Shown one piece after another: positions 1 through 10,812 of a DNA stretch of 64,000 nucleotides. The notes beneath the pieces are model-generated. The model saw only the letters and a program-made list of their open reading frames with translations. It had not been told where the DNA came from and ran no database searches. Position 1 is the stretch's first letter; the number at the start of each line of letters is the position of its first letter. Position numbers and translations under genes: made by a program. This DNA is from Cryptomeria japonica (taxonomy: Eukaryota > Streptophyta > Pinopsida > Cupressales > Cupressaceae): contig NC_081412.1 of the NCBI RefSeq assembly GCF_030272615.1, positions 541,464,335-541,528,334 of the forward strand, written 5' to 3'.

Positions 1-963
1 CGCTTCATAACCATTTGACCGATGTTCATAGGTTCTATACTGGTTCGAGTTCCAATTCATAGGAGGTTCCTGGACAATCCCTCTTGGTCTCGGTGCATAG
101 ACTCCAGAGTTATTTATAATCATTTTGCACTCAAAAGATCTATTCCCAAACTTGTTGATGCATAAAAATAACCATTAAATCTACCAGTTCTATCCTTATT
201 GTTATACATATTGTTTTGCATGTAAGGAAAATTGTTATAAGCCTTTCTCCTACATACATTGGCAGTATGTCCTTCCTTAAGATAGTTAAAGCATATAGGT
301 TTGAACTTTTTCTTGCCTTTGCTTTAGTTGATCTTAGGTGTTGATTTCTCCTTTGGTGAACTAGTCTTGGTTCAAGAGGTTTTACCTTCCTCATATGCAG
401 AGAAACCAAGCCCAAAGGTATCCTTTGATAGCTTCATTGTTTCCAGCTTTTGGTCCAACTTCGTAGCACTTCGGTTGAACTTTGAAAGTATCTCCTTTGT
501 CTTAGCAAGTTCCTTGGAAAGAGCATCATGTTTTTCATCAAGGTTTCATTCTGAGAAATGGCTGCATTGAGGTCTGCTTCCATATCTTCTTCTCTTCCTT
601 ACCCTCTTGCAGATAAGCGGTAATGGTACCAATTTCTTGGTTTAACTTAAAGATCTCACACTCCTTGTCCTTCACTAGATCTTCAACTTTTCTTTTATTT
701 TCTAGCTCCTGGCTCATTTTGATAGTCAGTCCTTCCAGCTCCCTCCTTAGGTTATTTTTGGACTCATTCAATTTCTGCACTTCTTGGACTAGAGCATCCA
801 TGTCTACTTCACCAAAAGAGTTGTTTTTAGTGATTTCCATCATTTTCTCAGCAAGATCTCTTCTTTTGGCTAAAGAGGCTTTATATTTGATCTTCAGTTC
901 ATCATGAGCTCTTTCAAATTCAGCCAAATGGTGAGTGAGTTCCCTCATGTTGTATTCCCCCAT
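1..963 (-). pseudogene. Sirevirus-like gag, partial (second element copy)
   Basis: This is the 5' part of a retroelement gag whose 3' end lies outside the window. The first in-frame ATG after the PBS is at 963. The N-terminal 170 residues are a long charged coiled coil and match the gag of element D (15632-14337) almost position for position. Downstream the frame breaks near 540. Re-reading the other frames shows the remains of a CCHC zinc knuckle whose second cysteine has become tyrosine, followed by the asparagine-rich spacer also seen in D. Gag would form the virus-like particle and bind RNA. The copy is inactive because of frameshifts. It runs on directly from the LTR at 1014-2194, so it belongs to another internal domain that shares that LTR with element D. 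Confidence 0.75.
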
Positions 964-999
964 ATCTCCTTTCAAGTGGTTAGACTTAGAGAAAGTTTG

Positions 1000-1011
1000 G
1001 CTCTTATACCA
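1000..1011 (-). promoter_or_regulatory. Degenerate tRNA-iMet primer-binding site
   Basis: The minus strand reads TGGTATAAGAGC, one base away from TGGTATCAGAGC, the usual plant initiator-methionine tRNA PBS. It lies two bases from the LTR end, the same spacing as in elements D, A and B. Confidence 0.75.
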
Positions 1012-1013
1012 AT

Positions 1014-2194
1014 TGATGAATACTAAGACGGGGGGTGAATTACTATGCCCAAACACTTAACCAAACTCTTAATCAATTTTACTGTAGACCAGTATAGTAG
1101 TTTAAACAACAAACCGGTTAACACACAAACAAGCCAAATAGAAAATAGACCATTCACCCACAGAAGCACACTCACCATAACACAAGATATTTTGACGTCG
1201 AAACCCAAATGGCAAAAACCATGGTGAGTAAAACTCACAACTCAACTATCTGCAGAATAGTAACCAGACCAGTTAAGGTCAGACGGGTTAAGGCCTTACA
1301 ATGTTCTTCACTAGAACAGATCTTGTTAGGAATCTAGATCTTTTTTAGGAGATAAGTCCTATTAAAGACTACCATGTTAAAGGATTTCAGATCCACAACT
1401 ATGAACCGCCTTGTTAGAGCATTTACAAAAGTCTTGACTGGGCCTACCCGGTTAAGGGTCTTAAACTTGTCGAAGAGATTAGTAATCAACAAGTGAATGA
1501 TCTAGAAAGTAGCACACAATGCTTGATTAGATCCTTCACTACTCTTTGTTAATCCATTGCAACATTACTTCAGTCTTCTATCCTTTGCATGTTTTATCTC
1601 TATCGCACGATTCTTCTATATCAAATTCACTCCTTCAACATAGATACACACATACATTCATTACTATAAAACCCTAGAGATGATGTCCTTAAATAGGAAG
1701 TTGATTTCATGTCGGTCCAATGAGATTGGATTACAATTTCCTAGGTTCAAAGCATCTAGACACATTTGGTAACACGACACAGAAGCACCGCCAAAGAGTC
1801 AATGGATGATAACTCATCACACTCTACAATTTTACTAGTTAAACACAGTATATCGATTACCCATAAATAAAGACTGGTAAACTGGAACATAGTGTTTGAA
1901 TCAAAAAGATTGACTTCCGCTAGGGGTCCTCGTTTCGCTTGAGGTCTTCATACCACTTGATGTATTCATACCACTTGAGGTCTTCATACCGCTTGAGGTC
2001 TTCAGTCATGCTTTGACCAGTGCATTTTTTGCAAAACATCGATAGTCTTCTACAAACAAAGACTATTCATTCAATGGCATATAATACCAATGTGAACAAT
2101 ACAACACATATTACCAATGGATAATAACTCATACATAAAATAAGTGTGTGTCCATCAATGACAATAACAACTAAACATCATCAAAATACCAACA
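1014..2194 (-). repeat. LTR shared by element D (3' LTR) and the left partial copy
   Basis: This 1181-bp LTR begins TGATGAATACT and ends ACCAACA on the plus strand. It matches the LTR at 15683-16842 with about 18 differences in the first 215 bases, counted by eye. On the minus strand its 5' side abuts the polypurine tract of D and its 3' side abuts a PBS and gag. It is therefore the 3' LTR of D and also the 5' LTR of a second body. A 7-bp stem (ATACTAA / TTACTAT, one mismatch) flanks a G-rich loop at 1020-1046. Confidence 0.85.
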
Positions 2195-2400
2195 ATCTCC
2201 CCCTTTGGCATTGATGGCAACACTTGGGAAAATTTGACATCTAAGTGCTTACAAAACAAAAATGATGCCATAATCAAAATTTACTCCCCCTAAGCATATA
2301 CACTACTCCCTTTGCCAAAATTACAAGCATTTACAAATTCAATGCTACTCCCCATAAAATTTTCATGAATACTACTCCCCCTTTTACCAACAATGACAAA
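2195..2400 (-). promoter_or_regulatory. Multiple polypurine tract array of element D
   Basis: Read on the minus strand, AAAGGGGGAGAT lies immediately before the LTR (2195-2206). Further purine runs of the same type occur near 2281, 2313, 2345 and 2371. Clustered polypurine tracts upstream of the 3' LTR are a known Sirevirus (Ty1/copia) trait. The same arrangement is present in elements A and B. Confidence 0.7.
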
Positions 2401-2479
2401 GTAATACAAAACATAGTGGGTTTACCACTCCTCGAAGTTACCAAAATCATATTGCATAACATAAAAACAAAGGATATGT

Positions 2480-4725
2480 TTATGAAAATAAAGAGTAAAA
2501 CTTTTCAAAAATAGATTTAAAGTTTTTCAGGAAATCCTTCATGTCTGTGGACCAGGTATCTAGGAGTCAGGCAACAATTTCACTTTGAGTCTTCATTTGG
2601 AAAGCTAACTCCTCCATGGCATCGATGGTGCTCAATTCCTATGTAACAATAATAGCCTCCATGTTAAAAAAACACTTTTGAAGAACCTGCAATTTTGGAA
2701 ATAAAAGAAACTGGATCTCCTGCAGATCTTGTGTCCGCTTGCATATCTCTGATTCAATCTTTGCAATTTGTTGGTGGTGAGTGTGAACAGTCTGTCCATA
2801 CACTATGAAGGAATGATATGGCAATTTAAAATTTCCTATATACTGCTTTAACTCCGATTGGAGTTGACTCTTTTTCTTCAAAGCATCATCGCAGAATATA
2901 TCTGGCTAGTAGATTTTGCTCAACAGTTTATGGCCTTCAGCTATTTCCAAATGGATATGATCCCTTTGGTGAATTAGCTTGTCTTTGTCTTCATTAAATT
3001 ATTTCACCAGTACAACTTTGAGTGCCTTTCCATGATTTTTCTTTGCAGTGGTTTGGGCAACATCTTCGAGTGATTGAACTTGATCATCCACTACTGTGCA
3101 TAATAATTTTAGCTTGGCCAATGAGGAATTGGTACTGGGGAGGTTAGTACTAGGGATTGTATTGGAAAGAGTTTCAACAACAAATTGAATGACATCATGT
3201 TCTTTCTCTTTCCTAGGTTCTTCCAATCTATCCTAAGCCAGTTGAACGCTCCTCAGTAGCTCATTTTCATCTACCAATTGAGTAAGATAAGCAAGAGTCA
3301 AATCAATGTGACTGGTGGGATCAACATGTTTGGCTTGATTTCCGGTTGCCTTAGGATTCTATTCTCCTTCCTTTGCCTTGACCTTCTCTTGTCTTTTCTT
3401 CTCCTGCTCTTCTTTTGCGTTGGCCTCCTTGTCGGCCTTTTCTTTCTCCTCTTTCTCCTTCTCCACTTTCTTCTTCTCTTCTTCTTTCTTCCTCTCTTCT
3501 TCCTTCTTCTTCTCCTCTTCCTTCTTCTTCTCTTCTTTCTTCTTCTCTTCTCCCTTCTTCTTCTTCTTCTTCTCTTCCTTCTTCTTCTCTTCTTCCTTCT
3601 CATGTGCTCTCTTTCTCTCTTCTTTTTCTTTTTCCATTCTCTGTTTCTCTTTCTCTTATTTCTCTTTCTCCTATTTCTCTTTTTATTGTTTCTCTTTCTC
3701 TTGTTTCTCTTTTGTCCCTTTCTCATCTTTTTCTTTCTCCACTATCTCCTCTTCAGCTTTCTCCTTCTCTAGAGTGGTGTCCTCAACATCTAGTGCATCA
3801 ACATTAATAAGGTCATTTTTTTTTAGTTACTCCCTCACCCTGATTATCGAAGGTTTAATCTGGTTTGGATGTAGATAGGTTAGACTCTTGCTCAACCTAC
3901 TGATTAGCTTCAGATACCTTTTGCATTTTGATAGCTTCTTAACCTGTAGATGGGTGTCTTTTTCCACTTCAGAGGTTTTGCCTCCGACTAGCTGAAGCCT
4001 TTTTTTTTGCATGAAAAAGATGCCTTTGTACCGATTAAGAATCTCAAACAATTTTGAATTAGAGGCATCAGAGAAAAATTGGGCAAAAATTTCTTCCCTC
4101 ATTTCTTGCTCCTTTTCAATGACAATTCACCATTTATTATCCAAATAATTATACAAAGAATTAGGAACAATAGTTTTAATGTCAATCGGAGACCGATCAT
4201 TATCACACAAATATTTAATGACCTATAGCTCTACTTCTTCCTTTTCACTATTGCTAAGATCATCAAAATAATCTTTTATATCATCGGGAACTTTCCATTT
4301 AACCTTCTTCATAATCCTTTGAAAATTTGTCATAGGATGGTAAGAAGCAACATGTATATTTACTGGTGCAGAAGTTGTTGGTACATTACTGGTTGTCTTT
4401 ATCTTCTTACTTGGTTGCCTTGTCTTCTTCATTTCTACCTTTGGTTCAGTGTCTTCTCAATTTGATGTGTTATTCCTGGTTTTTCTCTTCCTTTCAAATA
4501 CCTTTGGTGGAATGACCTCTGGTTTCTTTTTGGTTAGTGACCTTTTGGTCACCTTAGGACTAGTAGCCAATGTAACCAATGTTGATGCCGATGGAAAAAC
4601 TTTCCTCTTCTTCTACTTCGGTACTTCAATAGATTTGATCCTCTCTAAGTAAGTATTGCTCCTCTTCTTCTTTGGATCTAGTGGTGAAGCAAGTAGGGTA
4701 GATGCATACCCTGTGATTATATCAT
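2480..4725 (-). pseudogene. Element D ORF2, C-terminal part (novel non-pol ORF)
   Basis: This is the downstream two thirds of ORF2; the upstream part is at 12856-13855 and element C separates them. Reading across the insertion, the frame runs from the conserved MGYEV motif into a basic lysine-rich region (about 4220-4720). It then enters an extreme Lys/Glu repeat block (3359-3770 on the minus strand) and ends in a coiled-coil tail near 2480, just upstream of the polypurine tracts. The tail aligns with the tails of ORF2 in A and B. There is no reverse transcriptase, RNase H or integrase motif. Several in-frame stops and shifts are present. The product is unknown; coiled coil and low complexity suggest a structural or protein-binding role, which is inference. 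An alternative is a relic of a Sirevirus env-like ORF. Confidence 0.6.
3359..3770 (-). repeat. Lys/Glu-coding CTT-type microsatellite within ORF2
   Basis: The plus strand is an almost uninterrupted run of CTT, CTC and TTC triplets. On the minus strand it encodes alternating Lys and Glu blocks. Neither A nor B shows such a block at the matching point, so it looks like expansion of a simple repeat inside the coding region of D. Confidence 0.8.
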
Positions 4726-6024
4726 TGTAGCATTGTAAAATTGCGACACTTGCAATTTTGACTGCATTTGTGTCTTCACGATGGTGACGCAACGTTGAAC
4801 CTGAATGGAGACCCTGAAACCTGTTTACAACATCAAAAACTGCATCTTTTTGCACCTTGGTCTGATCCTCCTTGCACCCTGCTATCCTGGGAGGTGGGAC
4901 CATGGCGCCCAGTGCCCTGGTCCTTCAGGACCATGGTGCCTAGTGTCTTGGTCCCTTAGGACCATGGCGCCTAGTGCCCTGGTCCTCCAGGACCATGGCG
5001 CCCAACGCCCTAGTCCCTAGCCCTATTTTGGGCCCGGTCTCTTGTTGGCCATCAGGTCTTCAAGTTTGCGATTTGGAAAATAATGTTCCTAGGTCGGCCT
5101 AAGGTCAGAAAAATCAATCTCCTAACCCTAATTGACAAGTATATAAACTACATTTCCCCTCACAGAAAGAGGAGGAAAAAAACATATGTGTGCAAGAGGC
5201 AGAAGCGATAGGAAAAAATTCAAACATTCAAGCATTCAAGCATTCCTTCAAGCAATTGAGCATTCTAGGTCTCCATTCAAGGCTAGGTGTTGCATTCAAG
5301 ACAAGGATTCAACCATTGAGGAGGAGATCACCTACAACCTACAACACACAACATACAACATACAACATCATTACACCTTCGCATGTAAGAATACAAACAT
5401 TCTTAGAACAAGGTATCAGTACTTGATTCAATTACAAACATTTACATTTACAACATTCTCATTTCTTGGTTAATTCCAAAACCAGGGTTTGACCTGAAGG
5501 CAAACCCCTAATCCCTAACCCCTCAATTGTCCTCTCTTTTCTGTGTGTAGGTTGCAAGTACGCGGCTGTAATTGAAGATATGGAATCCTTGTGCAGAGAT
5601 GAACAGATCCCCCTTCGTTTCGCGGATTTTTCGGAGGACCGTGTGCACTCCGGGCACCATCGTCCCATCAACTTTCGCTCAAACTTTCAGGACAACATCA
5701 TCTCGACATTTACTGCTAATTTCAGGTCCGCAGCTTCATCCCGTGTCTCTATCTCCATCTACAAGTGAATCTTTCCTACTTTTACATACACTCCTAGTTC
5801 AATCCTTCTATCTACATTCTTTACAAAAGAGGGTATCCTTGCTGTCTCAACCCTTGAAACTCATCTAGAATTCAATCTTGCATTGTGTGGGATTGGATCT
5901 TGTGAGTTTCAACCCCTCTTTTGAATGTAAAGTCTCTCCTAAGTGAAAACCGTCAATCCTAGTGACCTCCTTTCTCTCTCCTTGGAGTGGGGGGAACACC
6001 TAGGGTTCGATTTTCTGCTTTACA
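4726..6024 (+). repeat. Element C 5' LTR
   Basis: The 1299-bp LTR starts TGTAGCATTG and ends CTGCTTTACA. It contains four 31-bp GC-rich tandem repeats (4896-5020) and one copy of the GGACCGTGTGCAC motif (near 5637). A TATA-like stretch (TATATAAACTAC, about 5141-5152) lies about 120 bp after the tandem repeats and is a plausible promoter element. Confidence 0.85.
4896..5020 (+). repeat. Four 31-bp tandem repeats in the C 5' LTR
   Basis: The repeated core is GGACCATGGCGCC followed by a spacer and CCCTGGTCC, so each unit is itself an imperfect palindrome. Four units are present. The same array occurs in the 3' LTR. Its position upstream of the TATA-like sequence suggests an enhancer or protein-binding array, which is inference. 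Confidence 0.85.
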
Positions 6025-6027
6025 TTT

Positions 6028-6045
6028 TGGTGAACCCGATGTGAA
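6028..6045 (+). promoter_or_regulatory. Primer-binding site for tRNA-Trp (element C)
   Basis: The sequence TGGTGAACCCGATGTGAA begins 3 bases after the LTR. It matches the complement of the 3' end of plant cytosolic tRNA-Trp (ending CGGGTTCACCA) at 17 of 18 positions as I recall that tRNA. The same PBS type is used by element E on the other strand. Confidence 0.75.
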
Positions 6046-7401
6046 ACATCCTAATTCTGATTATTCATGGTTAGATCTGAAAAAAATTTCTTCCTTAATT
6101 ACATTTCCATGTTTGATCTTTTGCAAAATTTTAGAGGTTAATTGCATAAAAACCCTAAATTTTCTTTTTAGTAATTGAGCTTGTGAAATGTTTAATTGTT
6201 AATGCTTGTTTCAGATCTACCCTTCTATTGCAATTGTCAATTCATATTTGTGCTTTAATTCTGAAAATTAAGTGGTTAAGTGTCAAAACCCTAATTTTTA
6301 AAACCCTTTTGATTCAACCTCTGACCGATGATTTCATTGATCAGAACACCTCCAAATCGGTTGTAACTTTGGATTCCGCAACAAAATCATAATATCTTTC
6401 ATCCTTGAAAATTTTGAAAAAAGTTGTGAGGACCGTGTGCACCCCGAGCACCATTGTCCCCGACATTTTTTCTGAAATTTCGGGAGCTAGATCTTACTGT
6501 ATTTTTCTGCTAGAATCCAGAATCTTGGTTGATTTCATCAATTCTAACACTTTCAAAATTAAAGTCAAAGTTGGTCTAGTGATTGCTTGGATTAAGGCTT
6601 CTAATCATTCAAAAATTGTTGAAATTGAAATTTTGTGTTAAAATTGTGTTTCATATTGTCCTAAATCTAAAAAGTGTGTTGGCATTCATTCAAAGTTTCA
6701 GTGCTTTATTCAAATTTTTGCAATTTGTGACTTTTGAAATTAAGTGTTTGATTGCAACAGCTTTGATTCCTGCTTTCAAAATTGGATTTTGCATGAAATT
6801 GAGTCAACTTTTAAATTTCAAAGCTTGCATTGCTTTTAGTATTCCCTCTAAAATCATAAAATTCAAAAATTCAGTTTCCCTCTCTTTTTCAAAATTCAAA
6901 TTTTGCATTTTTCAACAATCTTGGTAGGATTCAATTTTGAGATTGCAACTTTAATTTGGCCTATCTATGGATCGTAAAATCACTCAATTTTTTTAGATTA
7001 GCTTTAAAATCATCATAACCTTCATCCCTGAAAATTTTGAAAAAATTTGCAAGGACCGTGTGCACTCCATTCACCACGGTCCCCGACATTTTTTTTGAAA
7101 TTTCGGGAGATTGTCATGATTGCATTTAACAGTTTAAATCTAGGAGATTGGCTGATTTTATTGAAATTTGCTACCTCTAAATTCAAAAATAAATTCAAAA
7201 TTCAAGATTTCAATTTTCAAGATAACAATTAAAATTAAGAGCTACCCCCCTTGGCCCTAATTTTCAATTGCCCCTACCTTTCTTGGAAAATGTGTTTCCC
7301 TCTTCTTTCACAAAGTTGAAATTGGATAATCATTATCTCATTGTTCAATTTTGCCAACTTTATTTTCAAAATTTGAAATCTTCTCTCTCTCTCTCTAGTG
7401 C
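6046..7401 (+). other. Element C 5' untranslated leader
   Basis: About 1.35 kb of AT-rich sequence separates the PBS from gag. It has no credible ORF. It carries two further copies of the GGACCGTGTGCAC...CACCAYNGTCC motif (near 6430 and 7053), each followed by a similar 35-base stretch (CCCGACATTTTTT, then GAAATTTCGGGAG). A CT microsatellite (7383-7397) immediately precedes the gag ATG. Confidence 0.6.
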
Positions 7402-9524
7402 ATGAGTTTTACAACAATAAGCCCTACTTACACTATTCCCGTTAGACGAAGCCTTAGAATTAAATCTTTCCAAGGTTTAATTACCGAGGAGATGGAACCT
7501 AATTTGAATGGCCTTTTTAACGAGGACATGGGTAATTCTTCTAATCCTCTTAATGATGAAGAAGCTCTCCATGAGGTTTCTATAGAACAACTTTCGAAAT
7601 TGGATAACCAATTTGATGATTTTCAGCAATGGATGTCTCAAGAATACCCCAATAGTCAAGCTCTTTCATTAATTGAGGGTCTAAAATGTATGGTTCAAAG
7701 TGATAAGAATGGAATTGATATTTTGCATAGTATTGCACACATCGTGGATTCGAATGTGATGCCTATGAAGAGTTGTGCTGAAATGTTACGTTATACACAA
7801 CCTCCTACTCAAGTCAATCATTCTATCCCTTTGACAAATTCTATTGCTAGTATACCTACTTTTACATCAAACATAATGACTACTTCAATACAAAACACTC
7901 CACCTATGATCACCAGTCATGGGGAAATCCTTCCTCTTCAATCAACCCTCTTCCTTCATTCAATCCGACTTCTTCATTCATTCCTTCAATGAGTGTCCCT
8001 ACTACATCTCCACAAATGAACATGACACAAGGGGGAAATTCATTCAACCATTCCAATCCTCTTTGTAGTGCTCCTTTTTTCCAATCATCTCCTATGACTA
8101 ACCATCATAGTGTCCTACCACCTTACTCTCAATCAATGCCTTCTTTCAATAACATAATACCTCCATCACAATCTAACATGTCTAATATGAACTCTTTGAC
8201 TGAAGCAACCATTAACAATCTTGCGCAAACTGTCTCTTCTTTACAACAACAAAATGCCTCTATGAATCAATCTAAGTTTAGTGTGCCCACATTTGATGTT
8301 GCGAGCCCACTTTCTCTTGACATTGTTCGAGCTATCCCCCCTAAGCATGTTGAAATCCCACAGTTGGACCTTTATAATGGTAAAGGTGATCCTCTAACAC
8401 ATGTTAAGACCTTTCAAACAATATGTACCAATTTTGCTCATGACCAAAGGTTGCTTGCAAAACTATTTACTAGAACATTAAGAGATAAGGCTCTACAATG
8501 GTATTGCTCGTTACCTTCCTATTCTATTACTTCTTTCCAACAACTTGCAAATGCTTTTATTCAACAATTTCAAAACAATATAAGTCCTAAAGTTACTTTG
8601 ATTGATTTAATGCATTGTAAACAAGGTGTTAAAGAAAAAGTGACTGATTTCATTGGTAGATATAAGCATTTGTGTGCTCAAATTTCTTTTCCAGTACCTG
8701 ACAATGATATTCAAAGAATCTTTATTTCTAATTTACAAAAAGATATTAGAGAAAAACTTCTGTTTTCTGAGTTTACTTCTTTCCAACAGTTGTGTGCAAC
8801 TCTTCACAATTATCAACTGACTGTGAGTCAAATGGAACAAGCAAATCCTATGGCTCCGAGTGATAAGGGTGATAGTAGTCAACAACCATTTGGGAAGTTT
8901 AAACCGAATAAAGGGTTCATTAAGTTCAATGAAAACATCATCAACAACAATGTGAATGCAGCATCAGGTGTGCCTCCTATTTCTAAGTTTTTCAAGAAAG
9001 AAAGAGAGTTTACTCCTTTGAATGAATCATTGCATAGTATTATGAATAAGTTATTGGAACAAAATGTGCTTACTCTCCCTCCTATAAAGCAAATAGATCC
9101 TGCAAAGATTAATTCGCCCTATTTTGATAACAAATCTTTTTGTCAATTTCATCATCAACCTGGGCAAGATACTGAAAAATGTTTTGCTTTAAAGGGTAAA
9201 ATTCAAGATTTGATTGATAATAATACTATCTCTATTTTAGGTGTGAATGATAAAGGTAACACATCTGTAGCTCTTCCTAACCAAAATCTTAAGATTTTTA
9301 CTGATCCATTACCTTCTCATACCTCTAATGTGATTGAGACTAATGGTTCCTCTTTCTCACCTGATGGTCTTGTGTCTATGACTCCGAATGTGATTAACTT
9401 TGTAGGGCAGCAGAAAATCCCTAAAGAACCTTCCATCACATTTGATTCCAGTGAAACTATCAGGGCACCTAATGGTCCTTTATATATAGTTGCAAAAGTC
9501 AAGAATACACCTTGTCCTTCTTGA
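7402..9524 (+). pseudogene. Element C gag (Tat/Ogre-like)
   Basis: The ORF starts at ATG 7402 and needs one frameshift repair near 7920-7985 to continue to 9524. Element E is in one frame over the same stretch, which identifies the shift as damage. The first 240 residues are low-complexity and rich in Ser, Pro, Asn and Gln. A retrotransposon gag domain follows (about 8350-8870), with the typical GDPLTHVKTF start and WYCSLP core. After it comes a short His/Cys motif (FCQFHHQPGQDTEKCFALK), a degenerate form of the zinc-binding motif seen at this place in Tat-type gags. Gag should assemble the particle. The protein is close to that of element E (roughly 80 percent by eye). Confidence 0.75.
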
Positions 9525-10812
9525 TCCTTCTTGCATGGTTAATGTTATTACTGAAGAATTTCTTTTTACTTTGCAATTGAATCAAGTGATCTATGACAAA
9601 ACAAATGTGGTTGTGAAATTATTTGATGCATTTTCTACAACTGGTTCTATTACATTACCTATTAAGGTCCATAACAAATCCCTTGATGTGAGCTTTGCTA
9701 TTATTCCATCCTCCGAACAATTTCATGTGAAGCTAGGCTATCCTTGGCTATCATCCATGAAAGCTATTGCTTCTCCTATTCACAAGTGTTTGAAATTTCC
9801 CCATAATGGTGAAGTTGTTACTGTCAATCATAGTCTCTTTAAACCAGCTGAAAGAACTTCTAGCGTTCCTATTGATTATTTTTGGTCTAAACAATTCCAA
9901 TCTCTTCCACCGCGAAGTGATCATCTTTTCAAATCTTATCAAAAGTGGAAAAAAGATATGATCCTATCTCTAAGTGAACCTCGAACACCCAAACTTGATA
10001 TTCCTATCATTCTTGAGAAGGAAGTTCTTCCTTTGAAAGATAAAACTAATGTCTTTCCTCAAGAAGATTCCCAACCCATTCCTATGGATGTGACTATGTC
10101 TATGTCTAATAAAATTTCTAAAAGTAGACCTATACCTCCTCGTCATGATGGACTTGGTCTCCTTCCTAAACCAAATATTCCTCCTTTATATGGAGCAGTT
10201 CCTCCTCCTTCCTCTTCTCCTATTGTCCAAACTAAGAGACCACAACCTAAACACCCAAGTGATAAGGATGAGAACATTCCTCCTCCTCAATCTTCTCAAC
10301 TTCCTACTAAGACTAGATGAAATCGTTCTGCGCGTGAACGCTAACGAAAGTGTCATCTTAGAGCTCGTGCAGCTGCTTCTCAAACTTTGCAATCCCCAAA
10401 AACACCTTCAGCTAGTATTATTCCATTTTCTCCTCAGTCGAAAATTGAGTCAAAATCTCCTAAGCATAAGATGCATGATGGTTTTGATCCTATGCGGGTT
10501 AAAGATCCTATTTTTATAAATCTTGATGATGATATAGATGAAAATGTTATTCATGATGAAAATGTTACTTCTCTTGCTTCTGATAGTGAATATGAATATG
10601 TTGATATTGATAACCATTTATCTAACGAATTTTCTAAAGCACTTATCCTAGCTCCTGGACAAGAACAACGTGGCTTGGAACATGAACATAGCCCTTGTTT
10701 GGATCTTGTGATAGCTCCATCTACTGTGTTGGATGTTCCTCCTCTAGCGTGTTTCCTGCCTTCCCAGAATATTGATCAGCAAGATCGGGGGGTGGATGAC
10801 ATGCTAGACTAG
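9490..10812 (+). pseudogene. Element C protease-like domain with conserved acidic tail
   Basis: This continues the gag ORF in another frame; the shift lies in a short CCTTCTTGAT duplication near 9520. F reads through the same junction without a shift. The motif LLDPSCMVNVITEEF sits where retropepsins have their D-T/S-G active site, and LGYPWLSSMKAIASP matches the second conserved block of Tat-type proteases. The DTG glycine is replaced, giving D-P-S, so catalysis is doubtful. A proline-rich linker follows, then an Arg-rich patch broken by two stops (near 10318 and 10342). The end is a conserved acidic tail with ASDSEYEYVDID and a terminal MLD. The tail recurs in E and F. No pol domain follows the ORF. 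Confidence 0.65.

Noticed and set aside
3278-3878. Several overlapping long plus- and minus-strand ORFs in the CTT-rich block
   Set aside because: Low-complexity sequence is open in many frames. Only the minus frame that continues ORF2 of element D has flanking homology.
4768-5868. Short ORFs inside the C LTRs, repeated at 11598-12755
   Set aside because: They lie in duplicated LTR sequence, overlap in several frames and lack protein motifs.
9490-9540. Programmed frameshift between gag and protease in element C
   Set aside because: Element F reads through the same junction in one frame, and the C site contains a small duplication that explains the shift.
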